The notes under the pieces were generated by a model, which saw nothing but the letters and a program-made list of their open reading frames with translations, did not search any database and was not told the DNA's origin. A program made the position numbers and the translations under genes. Shown here in pieces: positions 1 through 8,057 of a DNA stretch of 64,000 nucleotides (the stretch's first letter is position 1; each line of letters starts with the position of its first letter). This stretch comes from Allomuricauda sp. (GTDB taxonomy: Bacteria; Bacteroidota; Bacteroidia; Flavobacteriales; Flavobacteriaceae), in contig NZ_JANQLX010000017.1 in assembly GCF_028280385.1 (NCBI RefSeq), forward strand, positions 186,001 through 250,000. The letters run 5' to 3'.

Positions 1-2
1 GG

Positions 3-419
3 GAGACGGAACCCAAAGCGTACCAGGCCATCTTTGGACTGGAAAGCTACCTGCAACAAAGCGGACTAAAAAAAGTGCATTATAAACTAATCAAAATAAG
101 GGCCTCACAAATCAATGGATGTGCCTTTTGTATAGATATGCACACCAAAGAGGCGCTAACTTTGGGAGAAACCAAAGAACGTTTATTCTTGCTGAACGCC
201 TGGAAAGAGGCGGGAATGTTTACCGAGGAAGAAAAAGTAATCCTTCAAATGACGGAGGAAGTCACCAAAATTGAGGAACAGGGGCTTACCGAAGCAACCT
301 ATCAAAGGGCCATTTCCATCTTCGATGCACCTTATTTTTCACAGATAATCATTGCTATTGCAACCATCAATGTCTGGAACCGGGTCGCCATCAGTACCCA
401 TATGCCAGTCCCTCAATAA
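3..419 (+). CDS. Carboxymuconolactone decarboxylase / AhpD-like family protein, 5' end outside window
   Basis: Open frame continues to the window edge (…ETEPKAYQAIFGLESYLQQSG…); CAFCIDMHTKEA is the CxxC-x2-H motif of the CMD/AhpD family. Confidence 0.85.
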   Translation, partial: ETEPKAYQAIFGLESYLQQSGLKKVHYKLIKIRASQINGCAFCIDMHTKEALTLGETKERLFLLNAWKEAGMFTEEEKVILQMTEEVTKIEEQGLTEATYQRAISIFDAPYFSQIIIAIATINVWNRVAISTHMPVPQ

Positions 420-530
420 AAAGGTATCACACCAAGATCCATTGAGTGCTTCTGTGAAAAGTTGGACCGCTTTTATTTTAAATTTGTAGGTAAGAACCAT
501 TCCGTTAACCCGAAATCAACATCGACCACA

Positions 531-1223
531 ATGAACAGGCTAACCCGAATTACATCCATATTGATCAAACTCCAAACCAAGAGCACCATTACGGCACAAG
601 AAATTGCGGATGAGTTTGATATAAGCCTAAGGACGGTATACCGAGACGTCAAGACCCTTCAGGAAGCGGGTGTTCCGGTGGGTTCTGAAGCTGGTATCGG
701 GTATTTTATGGTGGAGGGGTATCGACTACCGCCGGTTTCCTTTACCGAGGATGAAGCCAATGCCATGGTGACCGCAGAAAAGTTTGTACTTCAAAATATG
801 GAAAGTTCCCTGGTGAAGAACTACCACTCTGCACTCACCAAGATCAAGGCGGTTCTCCGCAACTCAGACAAAGACAAAGTGGCCCTGTTGGAAAGTCGAA
901 TAAGTTCTTACACGCAATATGATAAAAATGATAGTTCTTCGTACTTGGCCGAGGTTCAAAAAGCCATCACTTCGTTTGAGGTGATTGACATTACCTATAG
1001 GAGCATGCAAGGATTGACCACCCAGCGCCAGGTGGATCCACTAGGGCTGTACTTTACGGAAAACAGGTGGGTTATGGTGGCCTATTGCAGGTATAGAGAG
1101 GATTATCGGGATTTCCGCCTGGACAGAATCCTGGGTTTAAAACCCACAGATTTAAAATCGGGCAAGGCGGTGACCTTTAATCTGCAGGACCACTTTAAGA
1201 AAAGGGCGGAAAAATATTCTTGA
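531..1223 (+). CDS. WYL-domain HTH transcriptional regulator (YafY/DeoR-like)
   Basis: N-terminal HTH (MNRLTRITSILIKLQTKSTITAQEIADEFDISLRTVYRDVKTLQEAG) and WYL-like C-terminal region; ATG at 531 preferred over the ORF-track start at 462. Confidence 0.85.
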   Translation: MNRLTRITSILIKLQTKSTITAQEIADEFDISLRTVYRDVKTLQEAGVPVGSEAGIGYFMVEGYRLPPVSFTEDEANAMVTAEKFVLQNMESSLVKNYHSALTKIKAVLRNSDKDKVALLESRISSYTQYDKNDSSSYLAEVQKAITSFEVIDITYRSMQGLTTQRQVDPLGLYFTENRWVMVAYCRYREDYRDFRLDRILGLKPTDLKSGKAVTFNLQDHFKKRAEKYS

Positions 1224-1290
1224 ACCCTACTGACATACCCTTGACACTACCCCTGGGTAGCTTTGTCCCAAATGAAAAAAATCATACAAA

Positions 1291-1614
1291 ATGGACAAAC
1301 ATCAAATCATGGAATGGGCCCCATTCACCATCAAAGAGGGCGTTACGAAAACCGAACTGTTGGAAGCCTCCAAAGCTTTGCAAACCGATTTTTTACAAAA
1401 CCAAAAAGGATTTGTAAGAAGGGAACTTTTGATTCAATCCGACCATAACTATATCGATCTTGTGCAGTGGGAAACCATGGAAGCTGCCAGAGATGCAATG
1501 AACAATGCAAAAGAAAGTCCAGCATGTTTTGCATATTTTAGTTTGATGAAGGAAGCCAGCCAAGAGCAACCGGAACAAGGTGTTTTCCACTATCAAGTGG
1601 AGGCCAGTTATTAA
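1291..1614 (+). CDS. Small conserved protein, possible ABM/dimeric alpha-beta barrel fold
   Basis: ORF 107 aa; EWAPFTIKEGVTKTELLEAS…FVRRELL…VQWETMEAARDA resembles dimeric alpha-beta barrel monooxygenase-type proteins. Confidence 0.55.
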   Translation: MDKHQIMEWAPFTIKEGVTKTELLEASKALQTDFLQNQKGFVRRELLIQSDHNYIDLVQWETMEAARDAMNNAKESPACFAYFSLMKEASQEQPEQGVFHYQVEASY

Positions 1615-1618
1615 TTGC

Positions 1619-1640
1619 AAGCCCCTGTTCAGGGGCTTTT
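1619..1640 (+). terminator. Rho-independent terminator
   Basis: AAGCCCCTGTTCAGGGGCTTTT hairpin just after the stop at 1614. Confidence 0.8.
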
Positions 1641-1653
1641 TAAATTTGGATGT

Positions 1654-2124
1654 ATGGAAGCACCCATAGCACATGGAGAGTTCCTTCTACAAAAAACCCC
1701 TGGCAAAGGTGGATGGACCTACGCAAAAATTCCATTTAAAGCAGAAAAGGGAAAGAGCGCTTTTGGCTGGATCAAGGTTAAAGGAAATATAGATGGGCTG
1801 ACCATATCCAATTACCATCTTATGCCGTTGGATGACAAACATCTGTTCTTTCCAGTAAAGGCGGGCATCCGTAAACAAACCCATAAATGGCAGGGCGACT
1901 ATGTTAGTATTGTAATCTACCTGGATAATGACCCCCTCCGCATTCCGGAGGAAATTCTGGCCTGTTTTAAAAATGAACCTAAAGAACTGTTACAGAGATT
2001 TTATACGTTGTCCCCTGGGCGACAAAAATCCTACCTGGATTGGATCAATGCAGCAAAACGGGAAGAGACCAAAGTCAATCGCATTGCTACCATGATAGGT
2101 AAGCTATCCAAAGGCGAGGAGTAA
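1654..2124 (+). CDS. DUF1905 / YdeI-OmpD-associated family protein
   Basis: MEAPIAHGEFLLQKTPGKGGWTYAKIPF… plus C-terminal YLDWINAAKREETKVNRIATMIGKLSKG; ATG at 1654 preferred because the 1615 extension covers a terminator. Confidence 0.75.
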   Translation: MEAPIAHGEFLLQKTPGKGGWTYAKIPFKAEKGKSAFGWIKVKGNIDGLTISNYHLMPLDDKHLFFPVKAGIRKQTHKWQGDYVSIVIYLDNDPLRIPEEILACFKNEPKELLQRFYTLSPGRQKSYLDWINAAKREETKVNRIATMIGKLSKGEE

Positions 2125-2152
2125 AACCCACAGTAAATTTTTAATGTAATAA

Positions 2153-2199
2153 TTTGCGTAACCGAATTGTTACATATATATTTGTAACCAAATGGTTAC
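2153..2199 (+). promoter_or_regulatory. Bacteroidota-type promoter with two tandem ArsR-type operator palindromes
   Basis: TTTG (2153-2156) - N20 - TATATTTG (2177-2184); dyads GTAACCGAATTGTTAC (2158-2173) and GTAACCAAATGGTTAC (2184-2199). Confidence 0.75.
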
Positions 2200-2206
2200 T
2201 TAAATT

Positions 2207-2533
2207 ATGAGAAGAGATGTTTTTCAAGCCATTGCCGATCCCGTGCGCCGGGATATCATCAACCTACTGTCAGAACAAAGGTTGACCGTAAACGAGGTGG
2301 CAGAACAATTTGAGGTCAGCAGGCCCGCCATTTCCAAGCATCTTAAAATACTCGAAGAATGTGGACTGATTAGTTATGACCAGCGTGGCCGGCAGCGTTA
2401 TTGCCTGATCCAGCCCAAAACCCTTGTCCCAGCCTTTTTATGGATCGATCAATATCGTAATCTATGGGAAGATAAACTGGACGCCTTTGAGAATTATGTG
2501 AACCAATTGCAAACCAAAAAATCAAAAAAATGA
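2207..2533 (+). CDS. ArsR-family winged-helix transcriptional regulator
   Basis: MRRDVFQAIADPVRRDIINLLSEQRLTVNEVAEQFEVSRPAISKHLKILEECGLI, typical ArsR paired with an SRPBCC gene. Confidence 0.93.
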   Translation: MRRDVFQAIADPVRRDIINLLSEQRLTVNEVAEQFEVSRPAISKHLKILEECGLISYDQRGRQRYCLIQPKTLVPAFLWIDQYRNLWEDKLDAFENYVNQLQTKKSKK

Positions 2534-2982
2534 AAATTGACAATCCCAAAAATCGGACATTAACGCTGGAACGAACCTTAAATGCCCCCATATCATTGGT
2601 GTGGGAAGCTTGGACGCAGCCTGAGCACATCGCCCAATGGTGGGGCCCCAAGGGTATGCAGACCAAAATACTGGAACATGATTTCAGGGAAGGCGGTCAG
2701 TGGAAATACGCCATGACCATGCCTGATGGTAATGAGTTTATCGCCGATGGGGTGTATAAAACCATAGTGAAACACGAATGCATCATTTCCTCAGCAAATT
2801 TTAAACCGATGACGGAGGGCGTGGAGATACAGGCCCTATTCAAGTCGGAAGGCGATACAACCCATATGACCTTCAATTGTGTGCATGACACAGAGGAATA
2901 TTGCAAACAACAAGAACAAATGGGCTTTTATAATGGCTGGGGATCCGTTTTTGATCGACTTGCGGAATTCGTTGCTTCTTGA
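2530..2982 (+). CDS. SRPBCC / AHSA1-domain protein
   Basis: LERTLNAPISLVWEAWTQPEHIAQWWGPKG; 4-nt overlap with the ArsR gene. Confidence 0.93.
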   Translation: MKIDNPKNRTLTLERTLNAPISLVWEAWTQPEHIAQWWGPKGMQTKILEHDFREGGQWKYAMTMPDGNEFIADGVYKTIVKHECIISSANFKPMTEGVEIQALFKSEGDTTHMTFNCVHDTEEYCKQQEQMGFYNGWGSVFDRLAEFVAS

Positions 2983-3004
2983 TAGATATATAATCCCTAA
3001 AACC

Positions 3005-3029
3005 AAGGCCGCTTTATGCGGTCTTTTTT
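3005..3029 (+). terminator. Rho-independent terminator
   Basis: AAGGCCGCTTTATGCGGTCTTTTTT hairpin plus T-run. Confidence 0.7.
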
Positions 3030-3070
3030 GATTAGGTATGCTCATATCCACTCCCCTCCTATAGAAAAAA

Positions 3071-3127
3071 TTTGGTGGATCAAAAAAAATATTTACTTTT
3101 GTAGTGTTCTAGTTAACTAATACACTA
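3071..3127 (+). promoter_or_regulatory. Promoter with 26-bp GntR/YtrA-like dyad operator
   Basis: TTTG (3071-3074) - N19 - TACTTTTG (3094-3101), immediately followed by TAGTGTTCTAGTTAACTAATACACTA (3102-3127). Confidence 0.75.
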
Positions 3128-3130
3128 TAA

Positions 3131-3982
3131 ATGTTATCAGTTTCCAACCTTAATTTCAACTACACCAACGGCTCCCAGGTACTTGAGTCCATTACTTTGG
3201 ACTTCAAGCCTGGGAACATATATGGGCTGTTCGGTAAAAATGGGGAAGGTAAGAGCACACTCCTAAAAATCATGGGGGGTCTGTTATTTCCAAAAACGGG
3301 TAGTTGCACTTACAACCGACAGCGCACGCAAACTAGGACACCCCAGACACTCCAAGACATATTCTTGGTGCCTGAGGAATTTGAGCTGCCCTCTGTTTCC
3401 ATTAAGGCATTCGAAAAAATCAACTCGGTTTTTTATCCCAACTTTTCCAGGGAGCGATTTTATGAACTGCTCAAAGAATTCCATTTAAACCCGGCCCAGG
3501 TTATTTCCACCCTGTCCTTCGGACAAAAAAAGAAAGTACTGATAGCTTTTGGTATTGCCGTAAACACAACATTGCTGCTTATGGATGAACCCACGAACGG
3601 ATTGGATATCCCCTCCAAGAGCCAATTTCGGAAAGTAATGGCCTCCGCTGTTGATTCTGGGCGCTGCATTGTGGTTTCCACGCATCAGGTAAGAGACCTT
3701 CACAGTTTGATCAATCATGTGGTCATCTTGGACAATGCCCATGTAGTTTTCGATGCATCCTTGGAAATTGTTACGGAAGTACTATGGTTTGGAAGAGCTG
3801 CCAACCAAGACCAGGAGGACTTGGTGTATTCTGAAGGAGCGTTTGGCGGAAGGTCGATGTTGATCCGTAACCAAAGGGAAGAATCTGAAGTTGACCTGGA
3901 ACTTTTGTTCAACGGAGTGTTGGAGCAGACCCAAAAAATTGATCAATTGATAAAAACACAAAGCCATGGGGCAAGGGTTTAG
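3131..3982 (+). CDS. ABC transporter ATP-binding protein
   Basis: Walker A GKNGEGKST, signature LSFGQKKKV, Walker B LLLMDEPTNGLD. Confidence 0.95.
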   Translation: MLSVSNLNFNYTNGSQVLESITLDFKPGNIYGLFGKNGEGKSTLLKIMGGLLFPKTGSCTYNRQRTQTRTPQTLQDIFLVPEEFELPSVSIKAFEKINSVFYPNFSRERFYELLKEFHLNPAQVISTLSFGQKKKVLIAFGIAVNTTLLLMDEPTNGLDIPSKSQFRKVMASAVDSGRCIVVSTHQVRDLHSLINHVVILDNAHVVFDASLEIVTEVLWFGRAANQDQEDLVYSEGAFGGRSMLIRNQREESEVDLELLFNGVLEQTQKIDQLIKTQSHGARV

Positions 3983-4718
3983 TTTACATAGGGTGGTCCA
4001 GTTCATCAAAAGGGATTTGGTGTTGCTTAGAGGCACATTTACCACAGGGTTCTTTGTTGCTGTAATTCTGATTTTTCTTTTTTGTTTGTTCAATATGATT
4101 TGGGACAAACAGCTTTCCACGGATGAATTCCATGGGATTTTTGGACTAATCTATATCCCTGTGGGATTGTTGTTTACTTTTGCCATGTTCCGGGAGTACA
4201 GCAACCCAAAAACCAACCATTTTTATTTGGCCTTACCTGTTTCCATTCCAGAGCGGCTGGTTGCCAAATGGGTTATGGGTGTAGGTTTATATACCGTGGT
4301 ATTCTCTGTTTTGGCCTTGATAACGGCAAGTCTGGCCATGATTTTTGGCATAGTTCTATTTGGTGCCCAATTCCATATGCTCTCCATTTTCTCCCTATCC
4401 TATATAAAAGTGGTGGCCACTTATATGTTTTTGCAACCTGTGTTTATGGTGGGCGCTTTGACCTTTTCAAAGAACAGGATGGGTAAAACGCTTTTGATCC
4501 TTGCACTTACCGTATTGTGTTTTGTATTGTTCAATGTGGCTCTTTATGCCATGTTCAACAGGGGATTGGGGGTTTTTTCTGAAGATGGCCTGGGGTCGAC
4601 TGCATTCAGTAAGGCTGGTGAGGATTTTTCGTGGTTCGGTAAATGGTTTTACGGATTCATATTTGGACCATTGATGCTGGTTGTGGCCTATTTCAAAATG
4701 GTGGAAAAGGAGGTGTAG
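3966..4718 (+). CDS. ABC-2 type membrane protein (permease)
   Basis: Multiple hydrophobic segments; overlaps the ATPase gene. Confidence 0.8.
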   Translation: MGQGFSLHRVVQFIKRDLVLLRGTFTTGFFVAVILIFLFCLFNMIWDKQLSTDEFHGIFGLIYIPVGLLFTFAMFREYSNPKTNHFYLALPVSIPERLVAKWVMGVGLYTVVFSVLALITASLAMIFGIVLFGAQFHMLSIFSLSYIKVVATYMFLQPVFMVGALTFSKNRMGKTLLILALTVLCFVLFNVALYAMFNRGLGVFSEDGLGSTAFSKAGEDFSWFGKWFYGFIFGPLMLVVAYFKMVEKEV

Positions 4719-4719
4719 G

Positions 4720-5088
4720 ATGGATTTTGACAATAGCAAACCTATTTATTTACAAATTGTGGATCTTTTTTATGAAAATATTCTAATGAAAACATGGCAA
4801 GAAGGTAGCAGAATACCCTCTGTCCGTGAGGTGGCCATGATGGTGGAAGTCAACCCCAATACCGCCATCCGTGCCTTCAATCATTTGCAGGACTTGGAAG
4901 TCATTTATAACAAACGGGGTATTGGATATTTCGTGGCAGACAACGGATATTCCAAAGTACTTGACATCAAAAGGGCGGAGTTCATGGAACAGAGCTTACC
5001 GGATGTATTCAAAAAAATGACGCTACTGGGCATCTCTTTTGAGCAACTGAAAAACGTTTATAACCAACACAAGGATGAAAAAAAGTAG
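4720..5088 (+). CDS. GntR-family (YtrA subfamily) transcriptional regulator
   Basis: MDFDNSKPIYLQIVDLFYENILMKTWQEGSRIPSVREVAMMVEVNPNTAIRAFNHLQDLEVIYNKRGIGYFV; short form with an ABC operon. Confidence 0.92.
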   Translation: MDFDNSKPIYLQIVDLFYENILMKTWQEGSRIPSVREVAMMVEVNPNTAIRAFNHLQDLEVIYNKRGIGYFVADNGYSKVLDIKRAEFMEQSLPDVFKKMTLLGISFEQLKNVYNQHKDEKK

Positions 5089-5632
5089 TCTTTTATTGCT
5101 GGGTGCCCTGGGATCCATTTTCATTTTCACCTTGATTTTTCAAGTGGCGGTGCATCAGAATGTAAAGGAAGTGAAAGCCAACCAAAAGCCCATGGTCATG
5201 CAAGAGATTGAGCTGAATATCCCATCATTCTCCTCCATTGCGGCTGGTGGCAACATAAAAATCTATTTTGAACATAGCACCGGCCATATCTTAAGGGTCA
5301 ACGCTCCGGATTACCAAATGGATTCGGTTGTTGCAAAAGTCACCGGACGCACACTGCATCTTGGCCCTGGTAAAGGGCTCCGTTCCAAGGATAGTGTGGT
5401 CGTACATGTGGGATCTCCCGGTTTGGACAGCCTTGTACTAAGCTCAAATGCCCATTTTACAACCAAAGGACAAATTTCTGGTCCCCTACTCCAGCTTGTT
5501 TTAAAGGACGATAGTTCTGCCCAGCTGGATTTGGCAGTGGACAAGCTCATCTATAAAAATACCTCAAGTGGGCAGGTAACCTTAAAAGGAGCCATTAAAA
5601 ACTTAGAAATTATGGAGGACAAACCGGATTAG
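5075..5632 (+). CDS. DUF2807 / 'GIN' domain protein
   Basis: N-terminal signal anchor; FSSIAAGGNIKIYFEHSTGHILRVNAP… beta-helical GIN-type pattern; overlaps the GntR gene. Confidence 0.7.
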   Translation: MKKSSLLLLGALGSIFIFTLIFQVAVHQNVKEVKANQKPMVMQEIELNIPSFSSIAAGGNIKIYFEHSTGHILRVNAPDYQMDSVVAKVTGRTLHLGPGKGLRSKDSVVVHVGSPGLDSLVLSSNAHFTTKGQISGPLLQLVLKDDSSAQLDLAVDKLIYKNTSSGQVTLKGAIKNLEIMEDKPD

Positions 5633-5675
5633 TTCCTAAAAAATCAGCGGCCCCTTAATCGATGGGCCTAGTTTA

Positions 5676-5713
5676 TTCATCAATCATCAATCAATCAATC
5701 ATTTTCATCAATC
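5676..5713. repeat. ATCA/CAAT tetranucleotide-rich leader
   Basis: ATTCATCAATCATCAATCAATCAATCATTTTCATCAATC upstream of the 5729 ORF. Confidence 0.7.
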
Positions 5714-5728
5714 AAAAAACGAACAATC

Positions 5729-6406
5729 ATGAAACAAAATCAAAAAACCGGTAGAATTGTTGGGTTGCTGCTGTTTTTAATCATGGCGGCAGGAATACCA
5801 TCCTTGAATCTCAGAGGTCTTAGCACCCGTTTGATTCTGGAGCCCAATTTTATGGAATTTATTCACGATCACGCCCTTGGCATGCGATTCGCAATGCTAT
5901 TGGATATCTTGACCAGTGCCCTTTGGCTTTCAATTGCCATTATCCTATTTCCAATGATCAAAAAATACAAATTGTCGTTGGCCCTGACCTTTTTCGGCCT
6001 TTGGCTAGTTAATTTTGGTGTGATCATTTACAGCAATATCAGTCATTTGTCCCTGATATCACTCAGCGAGCATTTCATGGAAATGGGTGCTTTGGACCAG
6101 AATGCCCTTGAGGTAGCGGGATTGCAAAAGATACACGATTATTTTTGGGCGCATTTTATGGCCCTGATCACCTATGCTTCCGCAGCCTTTGTACTTTTTT
6201 ATTATCTCTTCCGAACCAGGCTTGTTCCCCGCTTTTTGTCTGTCTGGGGTATGGGCGCCATTTCGTTGGTTTTTCTAGCCTCCTGGGCCAACATCTTCGA
6301 TTTGGATATAAGTTTTCATTTCTATTCCCAAAATGGTCTTCATATGGTGACCTTTATCGGCTGGTTGCTGATCAAAGGTTTCCGAAACCCCACGGTGACC
6401 AATTAA
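5729..6406 (+). CDS. DUF4386-like integral membrane protein
   Basis: GRIVGLLLFLIMAAGIPSLNLRG… with several TM segments. Confidence 0.65.
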   Translation: MKQNQKTGRIVGLLLFLIMAAGIPSLNLRGLSTRLILEPNFMEFIHDHALGMRFAMLLDILTSALWLSIAIILFPMIKKYKLSLALTFFGLWLVNFGVIIYSNISHLSLISLSEHFMEMGALDQNALEVAGLQKIHDYFWAHFMALITYASAAFVLFYYLFRTRLVPRFLSVWGMGAISLVFLASWANIFDLDISFHFYSQNGLHMVTFIGWLLIKGFRNPTVTN

Positions 6407-6437
6407 TCCAATTTCATCAATCTTAAAATCTTGAAAC

Positions 6438-7271
6438 ATGTTATCGCATTCAACAGGACTTGCCACGCATAAGTCAACAATGACTCGTTACACCAAATTT
6501 TTAGAAAACTCAGCCAAAATTTGGTTTATAATTGCCGTTTTGGGCCAATGGATATTTGGCGTTTATGTAGCACTCTTTTATGGCGGGGCCGCCATGGACG
6601 GTGATTTTATGAAATGGAACCGCGTACTTCCCCACGGTTATGTGGAAGGCGAGACCATGGGCAATTTGGCCGTGGCCGCCCACTTGTTGTTTGCCGTTGT
6701 CGTGATGGTTGGAGGCCCAATACAGTTTATCCCAAAACTGAGGGCCAAATATCCAAAATTTCATGCTTGGAACGGAAGGTTTTATATCGTTGCGGCTTTT
6801 TTGATCAGCCTCAGCGGATTATACATGGTGATTACCAAAGGAACCATCAGCGGACTCGTAGGTGATATCAGTGTAAGTTTAAATGGACTGCTCATTTTGT
6901 TGTTTGCAGTCTTGGCTATTCGCAAGGCCATGCAAAGAAACATCAAAGTGCACAGGAGATGGGCATTGCGCTTGTTTTTGGCCATGGGTGGGGTTTGGTT
7001 TTTTAGAATTGGTTTGATGTTTTGGTTATTTGTTTTTGGACGTCCCGTAGGTTTTGACCCCGAGACCTTTAGAGGCCCATTTTTGGTCATCCTGGGCTTT
7101 GGCCAATACGTAATCCCGCTAATAGTCCTTGAACTCTATTTACGGGCCCAACAAATGCGCTCCAAAGCCTTTAAAATGGGCATGTCGGCCACGTTAATAA
7201 TCTTGGCCGGCATTACGGCACTTGGTACATTTGCAGCTACCATGGGTATGTGGTTGCCAAGACTGGGTTAA
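6438..7271 (+). CDS. DUF2306-like integral membrane protein (start may be 6480)
   Basis: HLLFAVVVMVGGPIQFIPKLRAKYPKFHAWNGRFYI; HRRWALRLF; multiple TM segments. Confidence 0.7.
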   Translation: MLSHSTGLATHKSTMTRYTKFLENSAKIWFIIAVLGQWIFGVYVALFYGGAAMDGDFMKWNRVLPHGYVEGETMGNLAVAAHLLFAVVVMVGGPIQFIPKLRAKYPKFHAWNGRFYIVAAFLISLSGLYMVITKGTISGLVGDISVSLNGLLILLFAVLAIRKAMQRNIKVHRRWALRLFLAMGGVWFFRIGLMFWLFVFGRPVGFDPETFRGPFLVILGFGQYVIPLIVLELYLRAQQMRSKAFKMGMSATLIILAGITALGTFAATMGMWLPRLG

Positions 7272-7400
7272 ACAAAAAATACCACTTAAAGAAAAATATA
7301 GGTCGTTCATCTAAAAAATATGCATTTCCCATGCTTAGAACGTTGAGAATGAAACGGTATTCCTAATTTTGCATTTTAACCCCTATACCCAACTTAATTT

Positions 7401-8012
7401 ATGAAATGCAGCTTGTCTCCTAAGGTATTTTTTGTCCTCTTTGCCATGCTTGCACTTGTGGGCTGTGCGGAAGATGGAGTAAACGGACTTGATGGTCGGG
7501 ATGGTTCCAATGGTGCGGATGGAAGTGATGGTGCAGATGGACTTAACAGCTTGATAACCATTCTTATTGAACAACCTGGGGCAAATTGTGCCAATGGTGG
7601 TTTTAAAATTGATGCAGGTCTGGACGATAACTCCAATGGCACTTTGGATGCCAGTGAGGTGGACAATTCCGAATTTCTATGCAACGGAGACACTACGGAT
7701 ATTCCTTATTTGACCTATGTGTCATTGATCAGTCAATCTGGCACCGATGATCCACAAAGTTCCATTCTTGAAAACACCTTGGATCTAAACATTTCTTGGA
7801 CCAGGGAGTCCCAAGGTATCTATTTAGGCAACCTTGACAAGACCATAGATATTGGAAAGACCGTGATTTTCTACACAACCCCTACTACGCACACTGGGGT
7901 ACGGGGGGAAGTTGTTGGAAGTACCCAAGTCCGGTTGGAGTTACAGAACGGTATCAATGCGTTTGCAGACGATTTTACCAATTTATCATTTGAACTGAGG
8001 GAATACGAATAA
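7401..8012 (+). CDS. Lipoprotein with short collagen-like Gly-X-Y segment
   Basis: Lipobox LVGC; NGLDGRDGSNGADGSDGADGLNS Gly-X-Y run; TAATTTTG -7-like element at 7364-7371. Confidence 0.7.
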   Translation: MKCSLSPKVFFVLFAMLALVGCAEDGVNGLDGRDGSNGADGSDGADGLNSLITILIEQPGANCANGGFKIDAGLDDNSNGTLDASEVDNSEFLCNGDTTDIPYLTYVSLISQSGTDDPQSSILENTLDLNISWTRESQGIYLGNLDKTIDIGKTVIFYTTPTTHTGVRGEVVGSTQVRLELQNGINAFADDFTNLSFELREYE

Positions 8013-8057
8013 CCCCCGGAGGTCCAGAATTCAGACAACAATTTTTGAAGTCAGATA

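Noticed and set aside
1615-1653. ORF-track N-terminal extension of the YdeI-like gene (TTG at 1615)
   Set aside because: It would translate through a clear terminator hairpin; ATG at 1654 is better.
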